From assembly GCA_021780315.1 (NCBI GenBank), contig JAJXYY010000025.1, positions 244,920 to 308,919 on the forward strand: a stretch of DNA of 64,000 bases. The letters are read 5' to 3'. This DNA comes from Acidobacteriota bacterium. Its GTDB lineage: Bacteria > Acidobacteriota > Terriglobia > Terriglobales > Acidobacteriaceae. The notes beneath the pieces are model-generated. The model worked only from the letters and a program-made list of their open reading frames with translations, had not been told where the DNA came from and searched no databases. The position numbers were made by a program, and so were the translations under genes. Shown in pieces: positions 28,007 to 36,892 of the stretch; the stretch's first letter is position 1, and each line of letters begins with the position of its first letter.

Positions 28007-29977
28007 CTAGATGCGCTGGAACGCTTTTTGTATGTCTCTATGAGAATACCGCAATGCGATGGGTCGGCCATGCGGACAAGCGGTGGGATGCTCGGTTTTT
28101 CCGAGTTCGGTGAGTAACCAGGCGATTTTCGAGGGCTCGAGCGGCTGATTGATCTTGATGGCGGCGTGGCAGGCGATGGAGGCGGCGATTCGGCGGCGGC
28201 GGGCCTCGGCGTTCTCGGTCTGGCGGTTGCGGTCCGGGACGGCCAGCAGCTCCTCGATCATTGTTTCGAGTTCCCGGCCCTCCAGGCCTACGGGAGCGGC
28301 CTTGATGGCGAGGGTACGGGGGCCAAAGGGTTCGGCTTCGAAGCCGTTGTGCTCGAGTTCTTCGGCGATCTCGGCGAAGGTGATCATCTGCGCCGGCAGC
28401 AGGTCGATCAGCAGCGGCATCAGCAGGCGTTGACGCTGCACCTGTTCGGTGTTGCGCTCGCGCATGACTTTTTCGAAGAGGATGCGCTCGTGGGCGACGT
28501 GCTGGTCGATGATCCAGAGACCCTCTTCGTTGACGGCCAGGATGAAGGAGTCGCGCAACTGGCCGAGGGGCTGGAGGGTGGAGAGGGCGTGTAGGGTATC
28601 GGCAACGTGGGGGGAGCCAGGGGTGGTGGGGGCGGGGGTATCGGTGTAGGGTTCCGGGTAGCCTACCGGGATGGTGCTGCCGGAAAAGGTCAGGCTATCG
28701 GGAGCGGCGGGAACGGGCACCGGCGCGAGCGAGAAGGGTGCGGTCTCGGCGAAGTCCTGGGCGGGGTCGCTGGGGGGCAGGCTGGGGGAGCGCAGGTCGC
28801 GCGGGCCAAAGAGCGGTGGGTCGGGGGCTCCGGGCATGGGGCTGACATCGAGCAGCAGCGAACTGGCGGCGGTGTGTGGGCCTCCGGCGAGGGCGGTGGC
28901 GAAGCTGGCGGCGGGACGGGCCTGCATGAGGGTGGTGCGGACGGTATCGCGGACGAAGTCGTGGACGAAGCTGGGCTGGCGGAAGCGGACCTCGGTCTTG
29001 GCCGGGTGAACGTTGACGTCAACCTCCTGCGGGGGCATCTCCAGAAAGAGCAGCACCACGGGGAAGCTGGTGGGCGGAAGGATGTTGCGGTAGGCCTCGC
29101 TGAGTGCGTGGAGGATCAGCTTGTCGCGGATGAGGCGCTGATTGACGAAGACGTAGACGGAGTTGCGATTGAGCTTTTGCAGCTCAGGCTTGGAGACGAA
29201 GCCGGTGAGGCGGAGGTGGCCGGGGTCGGGTGGGGTGTAGTCGGTGTCGCGCTTCCAGGGGGGCGGCTCGGGCAGTCCGGCGTGGGCGAAGTTGGTCTCG
29301 GCGGTAGTGGGGAGCATGAGGCGAAAGGTGTCCTGGCCGAAGATCTGGAAGAGCCGCTCGCCGTTGTTGGCCACGGCAGGAGCGACCAGCAGGGCCTGGG
29401 TGGCGGAGTGGAGTTCGAAGTGGCGGGTGGGATGGGCGAGGGCGTAGTGGGTGACAAGAGCGGCGATGTGAGAGAGTTCGGTCTGCTCCGACTTGAGGAA
29501 CTTGCGGCGGGCGGGGGTGTTGAAGAAGAGGTCGCGGATGGTGAGGGTGGTACCGGCAGGCAGGCCGGCGTCTTCGACGCGGAGGATGTTGCCGCCGGCG
29601 ATCTCGACGAGGGTACCGGCAGCGTCTTCAGGGGTGCGGGTTTCGAGGGTGAGGCGGGAGACGCTGGCGATGGAGGGCAGGGCCTCTCCACGGAAGCCGA
29701 GGGTGGCGATGGAGAGCAGATCGTCGGAGGTGCGGAGCTTGCTGGTGGCGTGGCGCTCGAAGGCGAGCAGGGCGTCGTCGCGGACCATGCCGTGACCGTT
29801 GTCGATGATGCGAATGAGCTTGCGGCCACCGGCTTCGATCTCGATGCGGATGCGGGTGGCTCCGGCATCGAGGGAGTTTTCGAGCAGCTCCTTGACGACT
29901 GAGGCGGGGCGTTCGACGACTTCGCCGGCAGCGATCTGGTTCGCCACGAGGTCGGAGAGAATGCGGATGCGGCCCAT
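28007..29977 (-). CDS. mutL: DNA mismatch repair protein MutL
   Basis: A 656-residue MutL. The GHKL ATPase part shows IAAGEVVERPASVVKELLENSLDAGA, DNGHGM, TLGFRGEALPSIASV and HPAKTEVRF. A Pro-rich linker (about residues 340-450) joins it to the dimerisation domain, which carries DQHVAHERILFE (the endonuclease motif pattern DQH-A-xx-E-x4-E with Ala changed to Val), ACHAAIK and CPHGRP, so an active nicking MutL is likely. The start is unclear. ATG at 29977 gives the classic MGRIRILSD start but lacks a ribosome site. GTG at 30016 lies just after a G-rich tract containing GGAGG. mutS is not in the window. Confidence 0.93.
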   Translation of the reverse strand: MGRIRILSDLVANQIAAGEVVERPASVVKELLENSLDAGATRIRIEIEAGGRKLIRIIDNGHGMVRDDALLAFERHATSKLRTSDDLLSIATLGFRGEALPSIASVSRLTLETRTPEDAAGTLVEIAGGNILRVEDAGLPAGTTLTIRDLFFNTPARRKFLKSEQTELSHIAALVTHYALAHPTRHFELHSATQALLVAPAVANNGERLFQIFGQDTFRLMLPTTAETNFAHAGLPEPPPWKRDTDYTPPDPGHLRLTGFVSKPELQKLNRNSVYVFVNQRLIRDKLILHALSEAYRNILPPTSFPVVLLFLEMPPQEVDVNVHPAKTEVRFRQPSFVHDFVRDTVRTTLMQARPAASFATALAGGPHTAASSLLLDVSPMPGAPDPPLFGPRDLRSPSLPPSDPAQDFAETAPFSLAPVPVPAAPDSLTFSGSTIPVGYPEPYTDTPAPTTPGSPHVADTLHALSTLQPLGQLRDSFILAVNEEGLWIIDQHVAHERILFEKVMRERNTEQVQRQRLLMPLLIDLLPAQMITFAEIAEELEHNGFEAEPFGPRTLAIKAAPVGLEGRELETMIEELLAVPDRNRQTENAEARRRRIAASIACHAAIKINQPLEPSKIAWLLTELGKTEHPTACPHGRPIALRYSHRDIQKAFQRI

Positions 29978-30022
29978 GAAGTGATTGTAGATGGAGGCGT
30001 CGCTGGGTTGCGGCACAACCTG

Positions 30023-30037
30023 CCCCCCCCTCCCCCC
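30023..30037 (-). repeat. Homopolymeric G tracts (G6-A-G8 on the mutL strand) in the mutL leader
   Basis: The plus strand has C8 (30023-30030) and C6 (30032-30037) separated by one T. On the mutL mRNA this reads six G, one A, eight G, about 45 bases before the ATG at 29977 and within the open reading frame that extends further upstream. It contains GGAGG, so it may act as a ribosome site for the GTG at 30016. Such tracts are prone to slippage. Confidence 0.7.
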
Positions 30038-30188
30038 TTTATTTGTGCAAAGTCTTCGAATGAAATGAGTTAGGTTCGGACCTGAAGGTGCGTAGCGGGT
30101 GGCATGGGGCGGAATGGATGAGGGAAGGGCGCTGCGGTCGGGGGATGGCTTGTCAATAGCAGGCAGGGCGGAAGGATGGGGGGGTAAA

Positions 30189-30236
30189 CACTTCGTTGCC
30201 CGGGCCAGTGGAGGCGTGGCGTCGGGCAACGAAGTG
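30189..30236 (-). terminator. Terminator-like inverted repeat after pyk
   Basis: Perfect 14-base arms, CACTTCGTTGCCCG at 30189-30202 and its complement at 30223-30236, enclose a 20-base loop. It lies 32 bases after the pyk stop on the minus strand and is followed by TTTACC. It separates pyk from mutL. Confidence 0.65.
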
Positions 30237-30268
30237 GTCTGGGTGCTGTTCGTTGAAGGAGTGCGGGA

Positions 30269-31774
30269 CTATTTTTTCTTTTTAGCGGCCGACTTCCTGG
30301 CAGCGGTCTTTTTGGTCTTTTTGGTTTTGCGTGGTTCGGTATCGCGGTCGCCTACCATGTGGAGGCGCATGAAGTTGGTGGCACCGGAGCGGGTGCGGGT
30401 TCCGGCGACGATACCTACGACCTGACCCTTTTTGACGTAGCTCAGGTCTTCGAGGATCTCTTCGGCCATGCTGACGAGCTTGTCGGTATCGCGGAAGCGT
30501 TTGCAGAGGATGGGGTAGGTTCCCCAGAGCAACATGCAGCGATTGATGACGTGCTGGAAGGGCGAGAGGGCGAAGATGGGCGGCTCCGGGTGGTACTTGG
30601 AGAGCAGCCGGGCGGTGCTGCCGGACTCGGTGAAGATGGCGATGGCAGCAACTTCGAGGTCTTCGGCGGCGTGCGCCATACATTCGCAGATGGTCTCTGC
30701 GACGGAGAGGCGAGTGGCGCTGGGGAGTCCGGGGGTTGGGTTGGGGTCGATGCGGATCTGGTGCTCGGTCTCGATGACGATCTTGGCCATCATGGCGACG
30801 GCTTCGACGGGGTACTTGCCTGCGGCGGTCTCACCGGAGAGCATGACGGCGTCGGTTCCGTCGTAGACGGCGTTGGCGACGTCGGAGGCCTCGGCGCGGG
30901 TAGGCCGAGGGTTCTCGATCATGGATTCGAGCATCTGGGTGGCGGTGATGACGGGTTTGCGGTACTCGGCTGCGCGGCGGATGATGTGCTTCTGGATGGC
31001 GGGAACTTTTTCGGGTGGGACTTCGACGCCGAGGTCTCCGCGGGCGACCATGATGCCGTCGGCGATTTCGAGGATGGAGTCGAGGTGCTCGATGGCCTGG
31101 GGCTTTTCGAGTTTGGCGATGACCCAGGCGTCGGACTTGAGGACGGCGAGGCGGTTTTTGACGTGGCGGACGTCGTCGGCGGTGCGGACGAAGGAGACAG
31201 CTACAGTATCAACACCCTGGCCGATGGCGAAGATGAGGTCTTCCTCGTCTTTTTCGGTGAGGGAGGGGACTTTGACGGGGATTCCGGGGAGGTTGATGCC
31301 TTTGTTCTCGCCGAGGGTTCCGCCGTTGACGATCTCGCAGATGACGTCTACGCCTTTGACGGCTTCGACGCGGAGTTCAATGAGGCCGTCGGAGAGCAGG
31401 ATACGGGAGCCGGGCTCGAGATTTTCCGCGAGCGTGGTGAAGGTGGTTCCGACCATGGCGGCGGTTCCTGCGATCTCACGCGGGGTGATAGTGAGGCGCT
31501 TGCCGGCGATGAGTTGGACGGGCTTGTGGTCTTTGAGCTTACCGGTGCGGATCTTGGGACCCTGCAGGTCAGCGAGGATGCAGATGGGCTTGCCCTCTTC
31601 CTGAGCGATGGTACGCACCATCTGGATGAGTTCTGCCTTCTGGGCGTGGGTGCCGTGAGAGAAGTTGAGGCGAGCGACATCGAGGCCGGCGCGAACCAGT
31701 TGGCGAAAGACCTGGGGGGTGCTGCAGGAGGGGCCGAGCGTGGCAACAATCTTGGCGCGGCGGGTAAGGTCCAT
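30269..31774 (-). CDS. pyk: Pyruvate kinase with lysine-rich tail
   Basis: Converts phosphoenolpyruvate and ADP to pyruvate and ATP in glycolysis. Motifs seen: RRAKIVATLGPS at the N-terminus, ARLNFSHG, DLQGPKIRTG, the active-site block IIAKLEKPQAIEHLD, MVARGDLGVE and the metal/catalytic GETAAGKYPVEAV. The core is about 475 residues; I start at ATG 31774 because the family begins there, though the frame continues to 31858 with a Ser/Gln-rich leader. Neither start has a ribosome site. The last 24 residues form an unusual Lys/Arg/Ala tail (TKKTKKTAARKSAAKKKK) not part of the enzyme fold. Confidence 0.95.
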   Translation of the reverse strand: MDLTRRAKIVATLGPSCSTPQVFRQLVRAGLDVARLNFSHGTHAQKAELIQMVRTIAQEEGKPICILADLQGPKIRTGKLKDHKPVQLIAGKRLTITPREIAGTAAMVGTTFTTLAENLEPGSRILLSDGLIELRVEAVKGVDVICEIVNGGTLGENKGINLPGIPVKVPSLTEKDEEDLIFAIGQGVDTVAVSFVRTADDVRHVKNRLAVLKSDAWVIAKLEKPQAIEHLDSILEIADGIMVARGDLGVEVPPEKVPAIQKHIIRRAAEYRKPVITATQMLESMIENPRPTRAEASDVANAVYDGTDAVMLSGETAAGKYPVEAVAMMAKIVIETEHQIRIDPNPTPGLPSATRLSVAETICECMAHAAEDLEVAAIAIFTESGSTARLLSKYHPEPPIFALSPFQHVINRCMLLWGTYPILCKRFRDTDKLVSMAEEILEDLSYVKKGQVVGIVAGTRTRSGATNFMRLHMVGDRDTEPRKTKKTKKTAARKSAAKKKK

Positions 31775-31942
31775 GCGTGGAGAGGAGGTGTCCGACAGTA
31801 CGGGTTGCAGGGGATGGGACTGGGAGGGAGTTTGGGAAAGGCTCTTGGAACTAGTCATGTGTCTGGCGCCGCGTTCTTTCTAAACCTTTGCAGATTCGTT
31901 TCTGGAAGGTTATACCACTGAGTTTTGCTGCCGAAGGCAATT

Positions 31943-32842
31943 CTAACCGTGCGGGGGTTTCTGTGCATGGGGTTCGTCTGGAAGATGATGAACAACCGGG
32001 AAATAATAGGCACAGACGAGGGTATTGAACTCGGCGCCGCAGAGGACGCTGAAGGAGATGAGGTAGAGCCAGAAGAGCAGGGCGATGGCGGCGCCGAGCG
32101 ATCCGTAGACCTGGGAGTAGTTGGCAAAACGGGTGACGTACCAGCCAAAGGCGAGGGTGCTGACGAACCACATGGCGGTTGCGCCAAAGGCTCCGGGGAG
32201 GGTTCGCTTCCAGGACTGCTGCATGGGAGTACCCATGTGGTAGATGACGGCGATGATGCCGATGCTGCCGGAGAGTGCGATGATCCAGCGGAGCAGCCAT
32301 GCGGCGAGGTAGACGGAGGGCCGGGCGGAGCTGGCAAGATGGAGTGCGAGCCAGTGGGTAATGGCTTCTCCGAAGACGACCAGCACGCTGACGACGGCGA
32401 GGGGGAGCAGGGAGAGCGGAACGAGCAAGTAGGCGCGAGCGCGACGCTGCCAGAAGCTCCAGCAGTCGAGCGGGAGGTCGTTGGCGCGGCGGAGGCCCTC
32501 CATGATCGTGGCGATGACTCCGGAGGCTCCGGTAATGCTGACGAAGCAGGCGAGGGCGAGGACGCGTCCTGAGCGGCCGTGGTGGGGTGCAGCCACAAAG
32601 TAGCTCTGCAGGAGTGGGCTGACGTCGGGTGGCAGGATGCGATCGAAGAGCGAGGCGAGATGGAAGCGGAAGGGGGCGTCGTCTGGCACCAGGCCTATGA
32701 CTGCAGCCGCGACGATGAGCGCGGGAAAGAGGGCGACCATCGCCGAGTATGCGGTGGACTGGGCGAGGTTGAGGGCGTCGTGCTGAATGGCCAGCACGAC
32801 CGCCCGTTGGAAGAGGATCGGGACACGCAGATGTCGTCTCAC
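31943..32842 (-). CDS. YihY/BrkB family inner-membrane protein
   Basis: A 299-residue membrane protein with about six hydrophobic helices and the YihY/BrkB core: STAYSAMVALFPALIVAAAVIG near the N-terminus, a central GASGVIATIMEGLRRAN block and the C-terminal GSLGAAIALLFWLYLISFSVLCGAEFN block. The molecular function of the family is unsettled; older links to RNase BN are an annotation error. The GTG start has AAAGGGA seven to eight bases ahead. It lies 168 bases upstream of pyk and 49 bases after the thioredoxin-fold gene, all on the minus strand. Confidence 0.88.
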   Translation of the reverse strand: MRRHLRVPILFQRAVVLAIQHDALNLAQSTAYSAMVALFPALIVAAAVIGLVPDDAPFRFHLASLFDRILPPDVSPLLQSYFVAAPHHGRSGRVLALACFVSITGASGVIATIMEGLRRANDLPLDCWSFWQRRARAYLLVPLSLLPLAVVSVLVVFGEAITHWLALHLASSARPSVYLAAWLLRWIIALSGSIGIIAVIYHMGTPMQQSWKRTLPGAFGATAMWFVSTLAFGWYVTRFANYSQVYGSLGAAIALLFWLYLISFSVLCGAEFNTLVCAYYFPVVHHLPDEPHAQKPPHG

Positions 32843-32891
32843 GCTGGGTCCCTTTCTTCTGAGGGGTGTGACGTCAGTCTTCGTTGCCGGA

Positions 32892-33404
32892 CTAGGATTT
32901 CCAGCGGTTGAGGAACTGGGTGACGGAGTCGACGTTCATGTTGCGCATGTTCTCAAACTCCTTGTTCTGCTGGGAGAAGAGCAGCTTGCCCTGGGCATCG
33001 AGCACGGCCAGCGCGGGTACACCTTTGTCGATGGGCACTTTATATTTAGCGGCGATATCGACGTTGTGATCCATGCGTCCGATATCGACGTGGACGAGGA
33101 TGAAGTGGCGGTCAAGCAGCTCGGCGTTGGGGGCCTGGTGGAAGTAGATGTCGAGCACCTGGCAGTCCCCGCACCAGTCGCCACCGAAGTCGAGGATGAC
33201 ACGCTTGTGCTGCTTGCGGGCCTGGGTGAGTGCAGCGGCGATATCGGCACGCGGATCCGCGGTCTCGGAGTAGATGTGCTTTTTGACGAAGGGTACGGCG
33301 GACTGGGCCAGCAGCGGCGCAGAGGAAGTGCTGACCAGGCTGATGGCCAAGCCGAGAGCCAGCGGAACGGTGCAAAACAGGTTGCTGCGGAAGATGCTGT
33401 TCAT
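32892..33404 (-). CDS. Secreted thioredoxin-fold protein (WCGDC active site)
   Basis: A 170-residue protein with a signal peptide (hydrophobic residues 10-33, ending near LLAQS) and a thioredoxin-like domain. The active site reads GDWCGDC, a CxxC with Asp in place of the usual Pro before the second Cys, and the cis-Pro loop is GVPALAVLD. Such proteins act as periplasmic thiol-disulfide reductants. Asp in the CxxC probably shifts the redox potential, but partner proteins are unknown. GAGGAC lies upstream of the ATG. It precedes the YihY gene in the same direction. Confidence 0.82.
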   Translation of the reverse strand: MNSIFRSNLFCTVPLALGLAISLVSTSSAPLLAQSAVPFVKKHIYSETADPRADIAAALTQARKQHKRVILDFGGDWCGDCQVLDIYFHQAPNAELLDRHFILVHVDIGRMDHNVDIAAKYKVPIDKGVPALAVLDAQGKLLFSQQNKEFENMRNMNVDSVTQFLNRWKS

Positions 33405-33580
33405 TGTTGCGTGTCCTCGGTGTCGTTGGTGGAATCAATGACCGAAAGCTTGGCGATATCTATGGAGTAGCTGCGCCCAGAGTCGTTTGCGTCCTAGTCT
33501 GCTTGTAGAGATGATGCACGAAACGTAAAGGCGACGCAAAATCCACAGTGCGAAGGTTGTGGCCGGAAGAGCAGCGGCGG

Positions 33581-34783
33581 CTATTTGCCGGTGTAGAAGC
33601 CTTCGCGGGTTTGAACCGACATGTCCTTTTTATTCTCCGGTGTTTGCAGCTCCAGCTCGATGCGGTGGTAGCCGTCGGAGATGTTGGCGGGTGCGTTGTA
33701 GGTGAGTTGGTAGGTGGACTGAAGTTCGTCGGCAATCTGGGCGAAGATCTGGCTGGCGTTTTGCTTGCGGGTGAGTTCGAAGAGGTGGCCTCCGGTGTCG
33801 TCGGCCATCTGCTGGAGGATTCTGCGGCCATCGGTGCGGGGGGTGGAGGGTGGGAGCTGTCCACCATTGTTGCCGCCGGGGTTGCCGGGATAACCGCCAC
33901 CGGGATAGCCACCGCCTGGATACCCACCGGGGTAGCCACCGCCAGGGTAGCCACCGGGATAACCACCACCCGGATATCCTCCTGGGTAGCCACCGCCTGG
34001 GTAGCCACCGTTGCGGCCGAGGTTGCGGGGACGGCTGTCGGTACGCGCGGAGTCTCCCTTGTAGTAGATGACGTAGATGACGGTATCGGCACGCTGCGCC
34101 GCTTCAAGCGCCCTGATGAGATTTTCCTTGCTGCCGTGGTCGATGCCGTCGGTGAGCAGGACGAGGATCTTGCGGCCTTTGTGTTTTGCCATCAACTCGT
34201 CGGCAGAGAGGAAGGCGGCGTCGTAGAGGGTTTTGGTGGGGAGCGGCTGCGTGCCTGCTGGGTTGTTGGGGTCGGAGCTGCCGGAGTTGGAGTTGGCAGA
34301 GTGATCGTCCTGAGTGGGTGGGTCGAGGTCTTTGAGGGCGGCCTGGAGTTTGGGCCGGGAGCCGGTGACCTCCTGGATCAGCTCTACCTGGCGTGCGAAC
34401 TCGACGACGAAGCCCTGATCGCTGGAGGTGGTGATCATCTGGTCGAGAAAGGCGCTACTGGCGGTGCGCTGCTCGTCGAAGACGGTGCGCTCGGCAGGGC
34501 TGTTGTCGAAGAGCAGGCCGAGGGTGAGGGGGAGTTTGACGTCCTTGTCGAAGGAGGCGATGGTCTGGTTCCGATCGTCGACCTGGAGCATCAAATCGTC
34601 CTTGGTGAGATTGGGAATGAGATTGCCCTTGCGGTCGTGGATGACGACCGGGAAGCTGATGAGCCGGGAATCGGAGGCGGCGGCTGGCGCAGAGAGCGCA
34701 GGCTGTTGCGCAGGCAGCGAGAGAGGCAGCACGAGGAACAGGCCTGCGAGCAGACGAGGGCGGGCAAGGCAGAGAGAGACCAT
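33581..34783 (-). CDS. Secreted VWA domain protein (acidobacterial VWFA-related type) with Gly-Pro-Tyr repeat insert
   Basis: A 400-residue protein with a signal peptide and an N-terminal Ig-like strand region (SFPVVIHDRKGNLIPNLTKDDL). A von Willebrand A domain follows, from LTLGLLFDNSPAE. The first metal-site motif reads DNSPA rather than the usual DxSxS. The VWA domain is interrupted before its last strands by a Gly/Pro/Tyr insert (about residues 258-301) of alternating PGGGY and PGGY units. The architecture matches a large family in Acidobacteriota usually annotated as VWFA-related. The role is unknown; it could be adhesion or assembly of surface structures. It is flanked by a thioredoxin-fold gene and a divergent aldo/keto reductase. 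Confidence 0.78.
   Translation of the reverse strand: MVSLCLARPRLLAGLFLVLPLSLPAQQPALSAPAAASDSRLISFPVVIHDRKGNLIPNLTKDDLMLQVDDRNQTIASFDKDVKLPLTLGLLFDNSPAERTVFDEQRTASSAFLDQMITTSSDQGFVVEFARQVELIQEVTGSRPKLQAALKDLDPPTQDDHSANSNSGSSDPNNPAGTQPLPTKTLYDAAFLSADELMAKHKGRKILVLLTDGIDHGSKENLIRALEAAQRADTVIYVIYYKGDSARTDSRPRNLGRNGGYPGGGYPGGYPGGGYPGGYPGGGYPGGYPGGGYPGGGYPGNPGGNNGGQLPPSTPRTDGRRILQQMADDTGGHLFELTRKQNASQIFAQIADELQSTYQLTYNAPANISDGYHRIELELQTPENKKDMSVQTREGFYTGK
33884..34013 (-). repeat. Minisatellite encoding PGGGY/PGGY units
   Basis: About eight degenerate 12- to 15-base units inside the VWA gene. All stay in frame because every unit is a multiple of three. Synonymous differences between units show that the peptide pattern is kept under selection, or that expansion is not recent. 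Confidence 0.8.
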
Positions 34784-34913
34784 GCTGGTTTAGACGGAGC
34801 GACCGGAGGAGAGTTGCGCGGGAGATGGAGGATTTCCACGGAGCAGGTGGGCCTCTTCCGCTCACGGGTCGCGTCCAATGATAAGAGAACGTACAACGGG
34901 AGGATGGAACTCG

Positions 34914-35903
34914 ATGGAGCAGGTAAAGCTGGGACAGCAGGGCGCGGTGGTATCGCGGATCGGCTTGGGATGTATGGGGATGTCGGAGTTTTACGGCGAG
35001 CGAAACGACGAGGAGTCGGCTGCGACCCTGAACCGGGCGCTGGAGCTGGGGATCAATTTTCTGGATACGGCGGACATGTACGGGATCGGGGACAATGAGG
35101 AGTTGATCGGCAGGACGATTGCTGGACGCCGGACGGAGGTTTTTCTGGCGACGAAGTTTGGGAATGTGCGCTCCAAAGACGACCCGACGAGCCGGAAGAT
35201 TTGCGGGAGCGCGGAGTACGTGAAGGAAGCCTGCGAAGCTTCGCTGCGCCGCTTGAAGGTGGAGACGATCGATCTGTACTACCAGCATCGGGTGGACCCG
35301 ACGGTGCCGATCGAGGAGACGGTGGGAGCGATGGCGGAGCTGGTGCAGGCGGGCAAGGTGCGGTTTCTGGGGCTTTCGGAGGCTGGTGCGGCCACAATTC
35401 GGCGGGCCCATGCGGTGCATCCGATTACGGCGCTGCAGACGGAGTACTCGTTGTGGGAGCGGGGGGTGGAGGATGAGATTCTGCCGGTGGTGCGCGAGCT
35501 TGGCATCGGGTTTGTCCCATACAGCCCGCTGGGTCGGGGAATGCTGAGTGGCACGATCACAGCGCAGGACGATCTCTCCGCAAGAGATTTTCGGCGGGTG
35601 TCGCCTCGCTTTCAGCCGGGGGCTCTGAATAGGAATCTGGAGCTGGTGCGGCATCTGGGCGAGATTGCCGAGCGCAAAGGCGTGACGACGACACAGTTGG
35701 CGTTGGCCTGGGTGCTGGCGCAGGGGGAGGATATGGTGCCGATTCCGGGCACCAAGCGGCGGAGGTTTCTGGAAGAGAATGCCATAGCTGTGGAGGTTCA
35801 CTTGTCCGACGCGGAGCTGGCGGAGTTGGAACGGGCGGTTCCACGGGGGGCGGTGGTAGGCGAGCGATACCCGGAGGCGGCGATGAAAGCTGTAGGTTTG
35901 TGA
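34914..35903 (+). CDS. Aldo/keto reductase
   Basis: NADPH-dependent (beta/alpha)8-barrel oxidoreductase of 329 residues. The tetrad is visible: Asp and Tyr in FLDTADMYG, Lys in ATKFGN and His in YYQHRVD. The C-terminal cofactor block [14 protein letters not shown] is typical of AKR subgroups close to YajO/AKR13. I chose ATG at 34914, ten bases after GGGAGG, rather than the in-frame ATG at 34878. The physiological carbonyl substrate is unknown. It is followed after 47 bases by a secreted esterase on the same strand. Confidence 0.9.
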   Translation: MEQVKLGQQGAVVSRIGLGCMGMSEFYGERNDEESAATLNRALELGINFLDTADMYGIGDNEELIGRTIAGRRTEVFLATKFGNVRSKDDPTSRKICGSAEYVKEACEASLRRLKVETIDLYYQHRVDPTVPIEETVGAMAELVQAGKVRFLGLSEAGAATIRRAHAVHPITALQTEYSLWERGVEDEILPVVRELGIGFVPYSPLGRGMLSGTITAQDDLSARDFRRVSPRFQPGALNRNLELVRHLGEIAERKGVTTTQLALAWVLAQGEDMVPIPGTKRRRFLEENAIAVEVHLSDAELAELERAVPRGAVVGERYPEAAMKAVGL

Positions 35904-35950
35904 GGAATTAGCTGTGTCGTTGACGACGCTGGGTGTATTCTGACGGCCTC

Positions 35951-36892
35951 ATGAAAAGATTTCTCGTTGCGTTGGCAGGCCTGGTCTCACTGTCCCTGAC
36001 CGGTGGCGGGGCTCAGGTTGCGAAGCCCGGGCCGATCACCAAACCGCCGGTTGGTTTTGCCCACAGCATTGTGCTGTGGCCGGCGGGAGCACCGGGTGCG
36101 GTGGGGAACGAAGACCGCGATATACCGAAGCTGTATGAGTATCCGGCGATCGGCGAGGGGGTTCATTCGGCGGTGATTGTGATGCCCGGTGGAGGCTATC
36201 GCACGCTGGTGACGGAGAAAGAGGGCGGGGTACCGGCACGCTGGCTGGCGGCGCACGGCGTGACGGCGTTTGTGCTGCAGTACCGGCTGGGCTCGCGGTA
36301 TCACTTCCCTGCTCCGATGGAGGATGGTGCGCGGGCGGTCCGCTATGTACGCAGCCATGCCGCGGAGCTGGGAGTGGCGAAGGACAAGATCGGCGTGTGG
36401 GGCTTCTCGGCTGGGGGACATCTGTCCGGCTATCTGGCAGCGGTCAACGACCGCGGCAACGAACATGCTGCCGATCCGATTGAACGGGTGAGCGACCGGC
36501 CGGACTTTGCGATCCTGAGCTACGGCCGGTTGACGATGAATGATGCGATACCGCGCAGCACGAACATGGAGGGCCTGCTCGGCGATCATCCTACGGCGGA
36601 GGAGATCAAGGCTGTGTCTGTGGATCGGCTGGTGACGAAGGATACATCACCCAGTTTTATCTACTCGACCAGTGCGGATCAGACGGTGAATTCCATGAAT
36701 GCCACGACTTACTACGATGCGATGAAGCGTGCGGGCGCCCCGGTGGAGCTGCATATCTTTGAGCGTGGGCCGCATGGAACGGGGATGGGGCAAGGGCTGA
36801 GCGGCATGGCTGAGCTGAGTGTCTATCCCATGCTGGTTGCGAACTGGATGGAGATGCACGGCTGGATGATAACTCCGAAGGCCATGCCGTAA
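35951..36892 (+). CDS. Secreted alpha/beta hydrolase (acetyl-xylan esterase/BD-FAE-like)
   Basis: A 313-residue protein with a signal peptide (about residues 1-23). The alpha/beta-hydrolase core shows VIVMPGGGYRTL (oxyanion-hole loop) and the nucleophile elbow GFSAGGHLSGYLAA. The acid residue is probably in TSADQTVN and the catalytic His in FERGPHGTGMG. The pattern fits small carbohydrate esterases of the CE10/BD-FAE type that remove acetyl or feruloyl groups from plant polysaccharides, plausible for a soil acidobacterium. The ATG at 35951 starts right at the signal peptide. Confidence 0.82.
   Translation: MKRFLVALAGLVSLSLTGGGAQVAKPGPITKPPVGFAHSIVLWPAGAPGAVGNEDRDIPKLYEYPAIGEGVHSAVIVMPGGGYRTLVTEKEGGVPARWLAAHGVTAFVLQYRLGSRYHFPAPMEDGARAVRYVRSHAAELGVAKDKIGVWGFSAGGHLSGYLAAVNDRGNEHAADPIERVSDRPDFAILSYGRLTMNDAIPRSTNMEGLLGDHPTAEEIKAVSVDRLVTKDTSPSFIYSTSADQTVNSMNATTYYDAMKRAGAPVELHIFERGPHGTGMGQGLSGMAELSVYPMLVANWMEMHGWMITPKAMP

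Noticed and set aside
30359..31921. 520-codon acidic open frame opposite pyk
   Set aside because: Antisense to pyruvate kinase and made mostly of Gly, Asp, Glu and Leu. Explained by codon bias of pyk.
33548..35098. 516-codon plus-strand frame across the VWA gene and into the aldo/keto reductase
   Set aside because: Antisense to the VWA gene and out of frame with the reductase. No domain and no ribosome site.
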